From the NCBI GenBank assembly GCA_045631425.1, contig JAZQUR010000086.1:1-15996 (forward strand): DNA of 15,996 nucleotides, written 5' to 3'. A program made the translations under genes and the position numbers. The notes below the pieces were generated by a model that saw only the letters and a list, made by a program, of their open reading frames with translations, was not told the origin of the DNA and searched no databases. This DNA is from Treponema_I sp045631425 (lineage in GTDB: Bacteria; Spirochaetota; Spirochaetia; Treponematales; Treponemataceae). This document shows positions 5,221 through 12,876 of this stretch, piece by piece (position 1 is the stretch's first letter; each line of letters begins with the position of its first letter).

Positions 5221-6372
5221 CTATGCTATCAGTTTTTCTAGCATTTCTGCAACAGCTTGACTACGAATTCCTAATTTTTGGAAATCTTGCAAAACGTCAA
5301 TAGCTTTTTGTTTTTGCCCAAGTTTGATATGACAATCTGCCAAGTCGATATATAATCGGTAATTTTTTGGGTCAGCTTGGATAATTCTTGTTAGACTAGA
5401 AATTGCTTCTTCAAATTTTCCTTGACCTTTGCTGATAAGAGCTAATCCTAAAACAGCATATAAATCAAATTCGATATTCAATGCTTTTTGATAATATTCT
5501 GTTGCTGTATCATAATCTCCTGTGTTTCGATATGCATCACCAGCGCGAGTTAAGATAACTTTGTTTTTTGGATCAAGTTCCAAAATTTTGTTCCAATATT
5601 CAACAGAACGATATTGTTGATTCATTCCACGATAACAGTCAGCTAAACCGAAAAGTGCGTAGAAGTTTCTAGGATCCATTTCTAGAGCTCTTTCAAAATA
5701 ATAAACACCTTTATCAAATGTTTTTAACTTTCTATGACAATTTCCGATTGATGTTAATACACGAATATCCACAGCAGAATCGTTTAAATCTAGCATTTTT
5801 GTCCAATAATATAGTGCGTCACGATATTCTTTGAAGTCATAATGCAAATGTCCTAAACCAATTAAAGCATAAGCATTGTCATCTTCCATGTCTAAAACTT
5901 TTAGGTAAAGTTGTTTTGATTTTCTAAAGTCTCGGATTTTGCGGTATGCATCTGCAACACGTGTTAAAACAGTGATATTTCTGTCATCGTGAATAAGATA
6001 CTGTTCCCAAATATCGATTGCTTTGTGAAATTGATTTAGAGCTTTGTAGCAATCTGCTAAACCAAATAAAGCATAATTATTTCCAGGATGATAAGTTAAG
6101 CATTTTGAATAAAAGTCGATAGCTTCGTGGAAATGATTTTGCTTTCTTGCTGAATCTCCAAGTCCAACTAAAGCGTAGTTATTATTATCTTCTAAATCCA
6201 GAATTTGCTTAAATGATTCTTCAGCACCTTTTATGTCGTTATCTTTTAAAAGTTGATAACCTTTTTTTGAAAGTTCTGCAATTTCATTTGATTGTTCATC
6301 GATTTCTGCAAGTGCATTTTCTGGTTGGAATTCTTCTTGAGAAAGAGGAGTAGTAGATAATAAATCGTCCAT
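5221..6372 (-). CDS. Tetratricopeptide-repeat protein
   Basis: A 383-residue protein made almost wholly of TPR units from about residue 35 to the end, preceded by an acidic, Gln/Glu-rich N-terminus. There is no signal peptide or membrane segment, so it is a cytosolic scaffold or adaptor. Repeat positions are marked by YALVGLG (66), YALFGLA (100), VLTRVA (135), YALIGLG (168), VLTSIG (205), YALFGLA (238), ILTRAG (273), YAVLGLA (305) and LYIDLA (340). Two unit types alternate: 'YALxGL' units followed by a helix containing Trp (IWEQYL, YWTKML, YWNKIL) and 'VLTR' units followed by a Tyr/Phe helix, giving about 70-residue double repeats. ATG 6372 has aagga upstream. Between the 113-aa helical gene and rlmN; the partner is unknown. 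Confidence 0.9.
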   Translation of the reverse strand: MDDLLSTTPLSQEEFQPENALAEIDEQSNEIAELSKKGYQLLKDNDIKGAEESFKQILDLEDNNNYALVGLGDSARKQNHFHEAIDFYSKCLTYHPGNNYALFGLADCYKALNQFHKAIDIWEQYLIHDDRNITVLTRVADAYRKIRDFRKSKQLYLKVLDMEDDNAYALIGLGHLHYDFKEYRDALYYWTKMLDLNDSAVDIRVLTSIGNCHRKLKTFDKGVYYFERALEMDPRNFYALFGLADCYRGMNQQYRSVEYWNKILELDPKNKVILTRAGDAYRNTGDYDTATEYYQKALNIEFDLYAVLGLALISKGQGKFEEAISSLTRIIQADPKNYRLYIDLADCHIKLGQKQKAIDVLQDFQKLGIRSQAVAEMLEKLIA

Positions 6373-6407
6373 TTTTTTTTCCTTAACTTTAAAAATATTA
6401 AATAATG

Positions 6408-6749
6408 CTAATTTTCTTTGATAATAGAGGAGATAATTCCTGCTAATTTTTCTATTATCGGCTCTGCATTTCTTTTATTATGGGCTAATAAATACAATTT
6501 TAGAGCATCAAGTTCTTTTCCTTCTTCCATGGATTTTTCAGCTACACGGTTTAATCCGTCTGAATATCCAGTGGTGATAAAAAGTCGTCGTGCTTCTAAA
6601 ATTTTTCCTTGATTAAAGAAGATGTTGCCTTTTCTGTTAAGAATAACCTTTTGTTCTGAAGTTAGACCAGAGACAGGAAAATCAGTCACTTTAATAAAAT
6701 GACCTGGTTCTTTTGGATGTGCAAAATCTTTTTTTAAATCAATTTGCAT
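6408..6749 (-). CDS. Small helical protein, TPR-like, function unknown
   Basis: The 113-residue product MQIDLKKDFAHPKEPGHF... has no family name I can give with confidence. The N-terminal ~30 residues look extended. The rest is predicted helices with TPR-like pairs (NRKGNIFFNQGKILEARRLF, then LDALKLYLLAHNKRNAEPII). The soluble, charged character suggests a cytosolic protein. Start ATG 6749 has aaggtgaa about 7 bases upstream. It lies 28 bases after rsmD and 35 bases before the larger TPR gene; the pairing suggests that the two helical-repeat proteins act together. Confidence 0.75.
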   Translation of the reverse strand: MQIDLKKDFAHPKEPGHFIKVTDFPVSGLTSEQKVILNRKGNIFFNQGKILEARRLFITTGYSDGLNRVAEKSMEEGKELDALKLYLLAHNKRNAEPIIEKLAGIISSIIKEN

Positions 6750-6777
6750 TTACTTCACCTTTTTATTGTATATTATG

Positions 6778-7329
6778 CTATAAATTTGGTTTTTTACAGT
6801 AAAAATCTACAATAGAACGACCATAAATACGAAAATCTTTCTTTGTTAAGTTACCAATATTATCTTTCATGTGTTTTTCTGCAGGTCTATGAATGATGGC
6901 AACTCCGTTTTCTGTTAGCAAATTATTTTTAGAAACAATATTTATCAAATCTTCATGAAATTTATAAGGAAATGGTGGGTCAAAAAAGATAATATCAAAT
7001 TGATCTTTACATCGCTTTAAAAATAACTCAACTGCAATAAAATGACATTCGATTTTTTTTCCCATTTCTTTTTCAGTCATAGATACATTATCTAAAACTG
7101 TGTTTACTTTGATTTTATCTTTTTCACATAAAACAACCCGGTCTGCGCCTCGAGATACAGCTTCTATAGCTATTGTGCCAGAACCGGAAAACATATCTAA
7201 AAAACTTTTTCCTGATAAATCGCCTAGAATTGCAAAAACTGATTCTCTCATTCTATCCATGGCAGGTCTGATAACACCGTCTGGACATTTTGTAATTCTA
7301 CCTTTTAATTCACCGCCTGTAATTCGCAT
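6778..7329 (-). CDS. rsmD: 16S rRNA (guanine966-N2)-methyltransferase
   Basis: Methylates N2 of G966 in 16S rRNA during small-subunit assembly, using SAM. The 183-residue length suits the family. The SAM-binding motif I DMFSGSG lies at residues 45-51, and the catalytic D/NPPF-type motif reads DPPF at 117-120. The N-terminal MRITGGELKGRITKCP with R21-P22 is typical of RsmD. I chose ATG 7329, which has gagg upstream and matches the family N-terminus; an in-frame ATG at 7362 would add 11 residues. First gene of the minus-strand unit rsmD - small helical protein - TPR protein - rlmN, divergent from the rpsF operon. I see no clear promoter of its own in the 200-base divergent spacer. Confidence 0.93.
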   Translation of the reverse strand: MRITGGELKGRITKCPDGVIRPAMDRMRESVFAILGDLSGKSFLDMFSGSGTIAIEAVSRGADRVVLCEKDKIKVNTVLDNVSMTEKEMGKKIECHFIAVELFLKRCKDQFDIIFFDPPFPYKFHEDLINIVSKNNLLTENGVAIIHRPAEKHMKDNIGNLTKKDFRIYGRSIVDFYCKKPNL

Positions 7330-7453
7330 GTTTTCCTCGTTTTGTAAAATTGATATTATCACTATATATTAAATGTGAGATTTCGTCTATTATGATGTAT
7401 GATTTGATTTTATCATTTTGCAGTGTTTTTAATTATCAAAAAGTTCTATGTAC

Positions 7454-7482
7454 TTGTCATAAATAAAAATATTTGCTATATT
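7454..7482 (+). promoter_or_regulatory. Strong sigma70-type promoter of the rpsF operon
   Basis: TTGTCA (7454-7459, five of six consensus bases) and TATATT (7477-7482, five of six) are separated by exactly 17 bases. Transcription would start near 7489, leaving a leader of about 48 bases. This is the best promoter in the window, as expected for ribosomal protein genes. Confidence 0.75.
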
Positions 7483-7493
7483 GGTAAAACCCC

Positions 7494-7530
7494 TTGGAGG
7501 CAATTATTGTTTTCCAATGACCATAAGGAG
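7494..7530 (+). promoter_or_regulatory. rpsF leader with two Shine-Dalgarno sequences
   Basis: The leader holds ggagg at 7496-7500 and aaggag at 7525-7530. The first is spaced correctly for a TTG at 7507 that is in frame with rpsF; the second serves the conventional ATG at 7537. The bases ttgga (7494-7498) can pair with tccaa (7513-7517), which would hide part of the first site. Known rpsF leaders in other bacteria bind the S6:S18 complex through a bulge with CCG. I see no CCG here, so that exact motif is not supported. Confidence 0.35.
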
Positions 7531-7536
7531 TTATAC

Positions 7537-7818
7537 ATGAGAAAGTATGAATTAATGACAATCTTTCCTCTAGAAGAAGATTTGTCAAAAGCAGCACAAG
7601 AATCTGTTCGCTCAATCTTAGGCGAATTCGGTGCTGAAATCGAAAGCGAAACACCATACGGTGATCGCGAACTAACTTACGAAGTTAAAAAACGCAACAA
7701 AGGTCGCTTTGTTCTTTTTAACATCAAATCAAATCCATCAAAAATCATCGAAATTGACAGACAATTTAAGCTAGAACAAAATCTTCTTAAATTCATGTTT
7801 GTTCGCATTGACGACTAA
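7537..7818 (+). CDS. rpsF: Small-subunit ribosomal protein bS6
   Basis: A structural protein of the 30S platform that binds 16S rRNA together with bS18. The 93-residue product has the normal length and the signature start MRKYELMTIFPLEEDLSKAA, followed by GDRELTYEVKKRNKGRFVLF, the conserved core strands. I chose ATG 7537, with aaggag 6 bases upstream and exact agreement with the family N-terminus; upstream in-frame codons (TTG 7507, ATG 7423) only add leader sequence. First gene of rpsF-ssb-rpsR-rplI-dnaB, so bS6, SSB and bS18 are made from the same transcript. Confidence 0.96.
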   Translation: MRKYELMTIFPLEEDLSKAAQESVRSILGEFGAEIESETPYGDRELTYEVKKRNKGRFVLFNIKSNPSKIIEIDRQFKLEQNLLKFMFVRIDD

Positions 7819-7852
7819 TTTTGAATCAACCAACTTATAAAGGGGAGCAGCT

Positions 7853-8329
7853 ATGAACGATTTAAATCACGTAATTCTAATTGGTAGATTAACACAAGAT
7901 GCAGAACTAAAATACACACAAAATGGTTATGCAATCTCTAGTTTTTCTATAGCTGTTAACCGTAGTAGAAAAAATGGTGAACAGTGGGTTGAAGAAGCAA
8001 ACTTTTTTGAAGTTTCTTTATTTGGTAAATCCGCTGAAAACCTAAAACCTTACCTAATCAAAGGCAAACAAGTTGCTATTGACGGTGAGTTACGCCAAGA
8101 TAGATGGGAAAGCGAAGGACAGAAAAGAAGTAAAGTAGTTATCGTTGCTAACAGTGTTCAACTAGTTGGCGGAAATAACGGCACAAACGGTCAATCTGCC
8201 GGGGGGTATGCTACTAATCCTGTTCAAGCTAGACCAACTTATCAACAACCTGCAGCACCACAACAAACTTATGCTCCAGGTCCAAGTTATGGCGGCGATG
8301 CTGGTTTTCCAGACGATATTCCATTTTAA
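7853..8329 (+). CDS. ssb: Single-stranded DNA-binding protein
   Basis: Coats single-stranded DNA in replication, repair and recombination, acting as a tetramer. The 158-residue protein has the OB-fold in residues 1-~108 (MNDLNHVILIGRLTQDAELK, then the core FFEVSLFGKSAENLKPYL and GKQVAIDGELRQDRW). A Gly/Gln/Pro/Ala-rich flexible linker follows, then the acidic tip DDIPF that recruits partner proteins. Shine-Dalgarno aggggag lies 7 bases before ATG 7853. Sits between rpsF and rpsR, as in many bacteria. Confidence 0.97.
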   Translation: MNDLNHVILIGRLTQDAELKYTQNGYAISSFSIAVNRSRKNGEQWVEEANFFEVSLFGKSAENLKPYLIKGKQVAIDGELRQDRWESEGQKRSKVVIVANSVQLVGGNNGTNGQSAGGYATNPVQARPTYQQPAAPQQTYAPGPSYGGDAGFPDDIPF

Positions 8330-8346
8330 TTTAACAGGAGACTACA

Positions 8347-8658
8347 ATGTCAGACGAAGTAACAAAAGATATTGATACTACACCAGACGTACAAATGCAA
8401 GACGTTATCCGTGATGCAGATGAACGTGCACCACGCGCAAAAGGAAAAACATTTTTCCGCAAAAAAGTATGTCGTTTCTGTGCTAACAAAGCAAAAGTAG
8501 ACTACAAAGATGCAGACGGACTACGCCGTTTCACAACAGAACGCGGAAAGATTTTACCACGACGTATCACAGGTACATGTGCAAAACACCAAAGAAGAGT
8601 TGCTCTTGAAATCAAACGTGCACGTGCAATCTGTTTACTTCCTTTCGTAGCTGAATAA
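8347..8658 (+). CDS. rpsR: Small-subunit ribosomal protein bS18
   Basis: Partner of bS6 on the 30S platform. The 103-residue product carries the family core from about residue 38 (FRKKVCRFCANK, then GKILPRRITGTCAKHQRRV and the basic helix EIKRARAICLLPF). C42 and C45 with C78 and H81 form a CxxC...CxxH set that fits the zinc-binding form of bS18. An acidic N-terminal stretch of about 30 residues (MSDEVTKDIDTTPDVQMQDV...) makes it longer than the usual 70-90 residues. Start ATG 8347 has caggag upstream and no better start lies closer to the core, so the extension seems genuine. Ends before the hairpin-rich spacer that separates it from rplI. Confidence 0.96.
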   Translation: MSDEVTKDIDTTPDVQMQDVIRDADERAPRAKGKTFFRKKVCRFCANKAKVDYKDADGLRRFTTERGKILPRRITGTCAKHQRRVALEIKRARAICLLPFVAE

Positions 8659-8670
8659 GCTTGAAAAAAT

Positions 8671-8810
8671 AGGTTTTCACTCTATATTGGGTGAAAACCT
8701 AAAAAATATATAGTTGCATATTATTTGCAGTTATAACGGTTCTATTTAATAGAACCCCAATTAAAACTCATACTCCGAGTTTTAATAAAATATTTTCGCG
8801 GAAAATCCGC
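8671..8810 (+). repeat. Array of stem-loops between rpsR and rplI
   Basis: The spacer holds aggttttcac/gtgaaaacct (8671-8680 with 8691-8700, perfect 10 bp), ggttctat/atagaacc (8738-8745 with 8749-8756, loop tta) and attaaaactc/gagttttaat (8760-8769 with 8777-8786, perfect 10 bp). Then come two mutually exclusive hairpins, attttc/gaaaat (8792-8797 with 8801-8806) and gcgg/ccgc (8798-8801 with 8807-8810), the latter just before the rplI Shine-Dalgarno (8812-8816). No T-run follows the stems on the plus strand, so they are not simple terminators. The layout resembles the elements at 2535 and 3291 but the sequence does not. Confidence 0.6.
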
Positions 8811-8824
8811 ATGGAGTTCGAACT

Positions 8825-9352
8825 ATGAAAGTTATTCTTAATGAAGATGTTAAACACCTAGGTGAAATGGGTGATGTTAAAATGGTTGCAAACGGTTATG
8901 CTCGCAACTACCTATTCCCAAGAAATCTTGCTGTTCCTTACAACGAAATGACAATTGCTTACTTCGAAGGTAAAAAAGCTGAAATCGAAGCTCGCAAAGA
9001 ACAAAAACGTAAAGACTCAGCTTCTCTAAAAGAAAAATTAGAAGGTCAAGTTCTTACAATCGTTATGCCAGCTGGTGCAAACGGAAAACTTTATGGTGCT
9101 GTTACAAACCTAACAGTAGCTGAAGTTCTTGCTAAAAACGGTTTCGAAGTTGAAAGAAAGAAAATCGAAGTTCCTGGCCTAACAATCAAATCTGTTGGTA
9201 AATACACAGTAACAATTCACCTATATGAAGCATCAACAGCTTCTGTTACTCTAGAAGTAAAACCACAAGAAGATGCATCAAAAGCATCAGACTCAAAAGT
9301 AGCACCTAAAGCAGAAGAAGCTCCAGCAGCTTCAGAAGAAAAGGCTGAATAA
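8825..9352 (+). CDS. rplI: Large-subunit ribosomal protein bL9
   Basis: Binds domain V of 23S rRNA near the L1 stalk and spans towards the neighbouring ribosome. The N-terminal domain MKVILNEDVKHLGEMGDVKM with GYARNYLFP is diagnostic. The long central helix (AYFEGKKAEIEARKEQKRKD...) and the C-terminal domain with GANGKLYGAVTN follow. The product is 175 residues against about 148 usual, because of a tail from about residue 148 rich in Ala, Lys, Glu and Ser. Start ATG 8825 has tggag 8 bases upstream. Two bases separate it from dnaB. Confidence 0.96.
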   Translation: MKVILNEDVKHLGEMGDVKMVANGYARNYLFPRNLAVPYNEMTIAYFEGKKAEIEARKEQKRKDSASLKEKLEGQVLTIVMPAGANGKLYGAVTNLTVAEVLAKNGFEVERKKIEVPGLTIKSVGKYTVTIHLYEASTASVTLEVKPQEDASKASDSKVAPKAEEAPAASEEKAE

Positions 9353-9354
9353 TT

Positions 9355-10680
9355 ATGAGTCTCAAGGATAAAGTTCCTCCACACAATTTAGTTGCTGAAC
9401 AAGCTACTTTAGGAGCTTTACTCCTTGATTGGGACGCATTAGGAAATGTGATTTCTTATTTGCGTCCTGAACGTTTCTATTCATTACAAAATCAAAAAAT
9501 ATTTGAATCAATCCTTTCATTAGATGGACGCGGTATTCGTGGTGACATTGTTACCTTAATCGAAGAACTACGAACAAACGGCAATTTAGATGCTGCCGGT
9601 GGTCCAGCCTATGTTTCATCCTTAACAGATCAAGTTCCAACAAGTGCTAACGTAGAATATTACGCGAAAATCGTTTTTGACCAATATATTAGACGTGAGT
9701 TAATCGGTCTTTCTTCAAAATCAATTTCAGAAGCACATGATGACACTATTAGCAGTGAGTTAGCATTAGAGGAAGCTCAAAAACGTATTTTTGAATTATC
9801 AGATTCTAAGCAATCTCAAAATGTTCAGCATGTCCAAAATCTTATTGGCTCTCTTATCGAAAATATTGAAAAAGTTTACAAAAACAAAAAAGAATTAGTA
9901 GGAATTCCTTCAGGTTTAACAAGTCTTGACACAATGACTTATGGATTCCAAAATTCAGAAATGATTATTATCGGTGCTCGTCCTTCAATGGGTAAAACCG
10001 CCTTGGCTTTATCTATGATTCAGCACATTGCTATAGAAAAGAAAATCCCTACTGCATTTTTTTCATTGGAAATGTCCAATGTTCAGGTTATGCAGCGTCT
10101 TTTATCTCAGGAATCAAGACTTTCTGGTGAAAAGATCCGCACTGGTGCATTAAAATTAGAGCACTTTCAACGGTTGCAAGATGCTGCTGGTCGAATCTAT
10201 GTTTCTCCACTTTGGATTGATGATACTCCAAACATGAAGCTTTTGGAGTTACGTAGTACAGCTCGAAGATTACGTGCACAAAATAAAGTTGAAATTATTT
10301 TTATTGACTATATTGGTCTTATTCAAAACGAAAATACAAATATTCCTCGCCACGAACAGATTGGTGAAGTTTCCCGTTCTCTAAAAAGTTTGGCACGTGA
10401 GCTAAAAATTCCAATTGTTGTATTGTCACAGGTTGGTCGTCAATCTGAAGGTAATAAGCCAACACTTGCCGATTTACGTGATTCAGGGTCTATCGAACAG
10501 GATGCTGACGTTATTATGTTTTTGCATCGTGAACGTGTTGAAACATCTGGAAAAGAGGAAAAACCACAAACTATCCCAACTGAATTATTGCTTTCTAAGC
10601 AACGTAACGGGCCTACAGGGACTGCAAAAATCGTTTTTGTACCTCGTTACACAAAATTCGAAAATCCTGCTGAAGAATAG
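9355..10680 (+). CDS. dnaB: Replicative DNA helicase DnaB
   Basis: The hexameric helicase that unwinds DNA at the fork and recruits primase. The 441-residue product has the DnaB N-terminal domain (VPPHNLVAEQATLGALLLDW at residues 7-26) to about residue 105, a linker, and the RecA-like domain with Walker A GARPSMGKT (207-215), the arginine-rich region STARRLRAQN, Walker B IIFIDY (314-319) and DLRDSGSIEQDADV (373-386), the DnaB motif 4 region. No intein interrupts it. ATG 9355 lies 2 bases after the rplI stop with aagg upstream, so translation is coupled. Last gene of the operon; the hairpin downstream lacks a plus-strand T-run, so its own terminator is unclear. Confidence 0.97.
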   Translation: MSLKDKVPPHNLVAEQATLGALLLDWDALGNVISYLRPERFYSLQNQKIFESILSLDGRGIRGDIVTLIEELRTNGNLDAAGGPAYVSSLTDQVPTSANVEYYAKIVFDQYIRRELIGLSSKSISEAHDDTISSELALEEAQKRIFELSDSKQSQNVQHVQNLIGSLIENIEKVYKNKKELVGIPSGLTSLDTMTYGFQNSEMIIIGARPSMGKTALALSMIQHIAIEKKIPTAFFSLEMSNVQVMQRLLSQESRLSGEKIRTGALKLEHFQRLQDAAGRIYVSPLWIDDTPNMKLLELRSTARRLRAQNKVEIIFIDYIGLIQNENTNIPRHEQIGEVSRSLKSLARELKIPIVVLSQVGRQSEGNKPTLADLRDSGSIEQDADVIMFLHRERVETSGKEEKPQTIPTELLLSKQRNGPTGTAKIVFVPRYTKFENPAEE

Positions 10681-10722
10681 TATTTTTCTTTATTATCATT
10701 TTTATCATTAATCTAATTTCAT

Positions 10723-10772
10723 AAAAAAAACACCGCTCAAAATCAAACTGTATTTGTTCGATTTTTGCGGTG
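10723..10772 (-). terminator. Rho-independent terminator of the rseP-cluster operon
   Basis: On the minus strand the stem of caccgc...aac (plus 10731-10748) and gtt...gcggtg (plus 10756-10772), with small internal mismatches, is followed by eight Us (plus 10723-10730). It lies 30 bases past the stop of the beta-propeller gene. On the plus strand, for dnaB, only the hairpin without a T-run exists. Confidence 0.75.
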
Positions 10773-10802
10773 GATTCAAAATTATATTGTTCTATTAATA
10801 TT

Positions 10803-12851
10803 TTAGTATTCTATCCAAGTACCATCCACTGTAACATACCAGTTTGCATACAATGAATTAGTTTTTGCATTATACCAAGAAATACTTCCATCTTCGTTTA
10901 GAACAACCATGAGGTTTGCATTTCCTTCTAGTTTTTGTGGAAGTGAAGCAAATCTACTTAGTGAGACGCTTTTTCGTGTTGAAACATTTACAGCTAGAAC
11001 TTGAGTTTTACCGATGTTAGAGTACAAATAACCGTTTTTGAATGAGGTAAATGCTTCAGAATCTTCATCTCCCCATTGGAAAATTGCTGTATATTTTTTG
11101 CTTTCTGGATAATAAGCGAAAATATCAGTTCGTTTTGAAGTTCCTGAATATACACAAACTCCATAGAAAACATTTGAACTTGTACTTTGTGTTAGTGAGA
11201 AAGCAACTTCACCGTTAATTGGAACTATTACAGTTTCCTGAGTTTTTGCATCAATGTGAATTAAGGCTGAATTTGGACTTGAAGCTGCGGTTTTCGCAAC
11301 ATAAATATCATTTTCTGTATATAAAATGGCATCCTGAATTCCAATACCTGTATAAACAACTTTTGATGTAGCATTTTCAATATCAACAAGAATAACTTTG
11401 CTACTTCCTTCTATAATAAGTAAATAGTTATCTTTTATATGTATATTTTGAATTGCATTAGTTGATTTATACAAAACTTTTTCTGTTTGAGTAGTTAAAT
11501 CTGAAAGTACAACATTTGATGCTTTATTTTTTGAATAAAAAATCAAACTATCATTATAGGATAAAAGATTTGTGTATCCATTATTTGATTTTACAGTTGT
11601 AATTGTTTGATCTGTGTAAGATGATGAGAAAACATCTTTTTCAGTTAGGAAGTAGAATGTTTCATCTTTCACAGCAATATCATAGATTTTAGCATAAACA
11701 ACTGTTGAAATGTTATCCATTTTTGAAATTGTCAAATTTGGTTCAATACTTGTTGTTTGAATTGTTCCATTTTCACAAAGTGCGATAATATTTTGGGCAT
11801 TTTTGGTAATTTCGTTTATTTCTGGACGTCCATCTGTATAAATAGTTTTTACAATCACAGGATTCTCATTAAAGTACAAAACGTCTTTTTCTGTAATAAC
11901 CTGGGTCAATTTTTTTTCTTCAACAGGATTTTCAGACAATAGTTCAATATCAGTATTTTCAGAATTCTGAAGTTGATTTGTTGTTTGAGTTGTGTTTGTT
12001 ACAGTTGTTTGTTCTTCCACATAAGTAATAACTTGCTCTTTTTCGATTCCTGCTTGAACCATTTTTATTACATAATTTTTTCCATCTTTTACTAGATAGT
12101 ACAAATTATCATCATCACGTGTTGAAATAAGTTTTGCATTTTTCTCACTGATTTTTGCCATCAATTTACCAGTTACACTGTGATATACGTAAATATATCC
12201 GTTTTTTGTACCTGCAAACAATAAATCAGAGTTAAAAAGAGTAGGTTGAGATAAATTGGATTCAACAGAAATTGTTTGTTTTGTTGCACCAGTTTTAAAA
12301 TTTGTATAAATTAATTTTCCAAGTGGAGTATACATAATTCCAGAATTTTCTGTGGAACTTGAATAAATCATTGTAACCATTCCAGGAGAATCTTTTACCT
12401 TGCGAATTACTGTACCAGTTTTTGCATTTAAAAAGATAATTCCATCAACAGAATTGGTTCCAATCATTAACCATGAACCTTTTTCTGAAAAGTTGATAGT
12501 TGAAATTGTATCTGTAAATCTTTTAACGAAAATACGTTTTTTTGTTTTCCAGTTCCAAATTGAGATACGATTTACTGAATATCCGTCTGTTTCGTAAATT
12601 GCAATGTCAGTTCCATTTGGACTTGCTGAAATATTTTTGATTTCTAGGTCAGAAATTTGATAATGTTCACCTTGATTGTCATCAGTCCAGCAAATAACAA
12701 ATCCATCATCGCCTACAGAATAAAATGACCCATCTGGTGCGAAAGCTCCTTGATTTGCTTTTCCATTGTGAGGTTGTGTGGAAATCATATTTTGTGAAAA
12801 AATATTAACCATTAAAAAAATAAATAATGATGTAGAAATAATTTTTTTCAT
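10803..12851 (-). CDS. Secreted beta-propeller (WD40-like) protein
   Basis: A 682-residue protein beginning with a signal peptide (MKKIISTSLFIFLMVNIFSQ; no lipobox cysteine), so probably periplasmic or outer-membrane-associated. The mature part is a long series of short beta-strand repeats of WD40/YVTN type, such as GAFAPDGSFYSVGDDGFVIC, NISASPNGTDIAIYE, INFSEKGSWLMIGTN and LFAGTKNGYIYVYHSVTGKL. A Thr/Gln/Glu-rich low-complexity linker at about residues 278-316 separates an N-terminal propeller (~25-275) from a larger C-terminal repeat region. The last residues include WYVTVDGTWIEY. Start ATG 12851 has gagg about 9 bases upstream. It is 25 bases downstream of rseP and followed by a terminator, so it is the last gene of the cdsA-dxr-rseP unit. 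Function unknown; a role in the envelope is inference from location and context. Confidence 0.85.
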   Translation of the reverse strand: MKKIISTSLFIFLMVNIFSQNMISTQPHNGKANQGAFAPDGSFYSVGDDGFVICWTDDNQGEHYQISDLEIKNISASPNGTDIAIYETDGYSVNRISIWNWKTKKRIFVKRFTDTISTINFSEKGSWLMIGTNSVDGIIFLNAKTGTVIRKVKDSPGMVTMIYSSSTENSGIMYTPLGKLIYTNFKTGATKQTISVESNLSQPTLFNSDLLFAGTKNGYIYVYHSVTGKLMAKISEKNAKLISTRDDDNLYYLVKDGKNYVIKMVQAGIEKEQVITYVEEQTTVTNTTQTTNQLQNSENTDIELLSENPVEEKKLTQVITEKDVLYFNENPVIVKTIYTDGRPEINEITKNAQNIIALCENGTIQTTSIEPNLTISKMDNISTVVYAKIYDIAVKDETFYFLTEKDVFSSSYTDQTITTVKSNNGYTNLLSYNDSLIFYSKNKASNVVLSDLTTQTEKVLYKSTNAIQNIHIKDNYLLIIEGSSKVILVDIENATSKVVYTGIGIQDAILYTENDIYVAKTAASSPNSALIHIDAKTQETVIVPINGEVAFSLTQSTSSNVFYGVCVYSGTSKRTDIFAYYPESKKYTAIFQWGDEDSEAFTSFKNGYLYSNIGKTQVLAVNVSTRKSVSLSRFASLPQKLEGNANLMVVLNEDGSISWYNAKTNSLYANWYVTVDGTWIEY

Positions 12852-12876
12852 TTTTTACGCCTCGTTTATCTAATAA

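Noticed and set aside
8671..8710. Intrinsic terminator after rpsR
   Set aside because: The 10-bp stem is followed by AAAAAA, not Ts, on the plus strand. The T-run exists only on the minus strand, where no gene reads into it.
8709..8737. Possible promoter before rplI (TATAAC at 8732-8737)
   Set aside because: No acceptable -35 at 16-18 bases and no extended -10 TG; the evidence is too weak to list.
8811..8828. Five-codon ORF ATGGAGTTCGAACTATGA overlapping the rplI start
   Set aside because: No Shine-Dalgarno before it, and the ATG overlaps the rplI ribosome-binding site; chance is sufficient.
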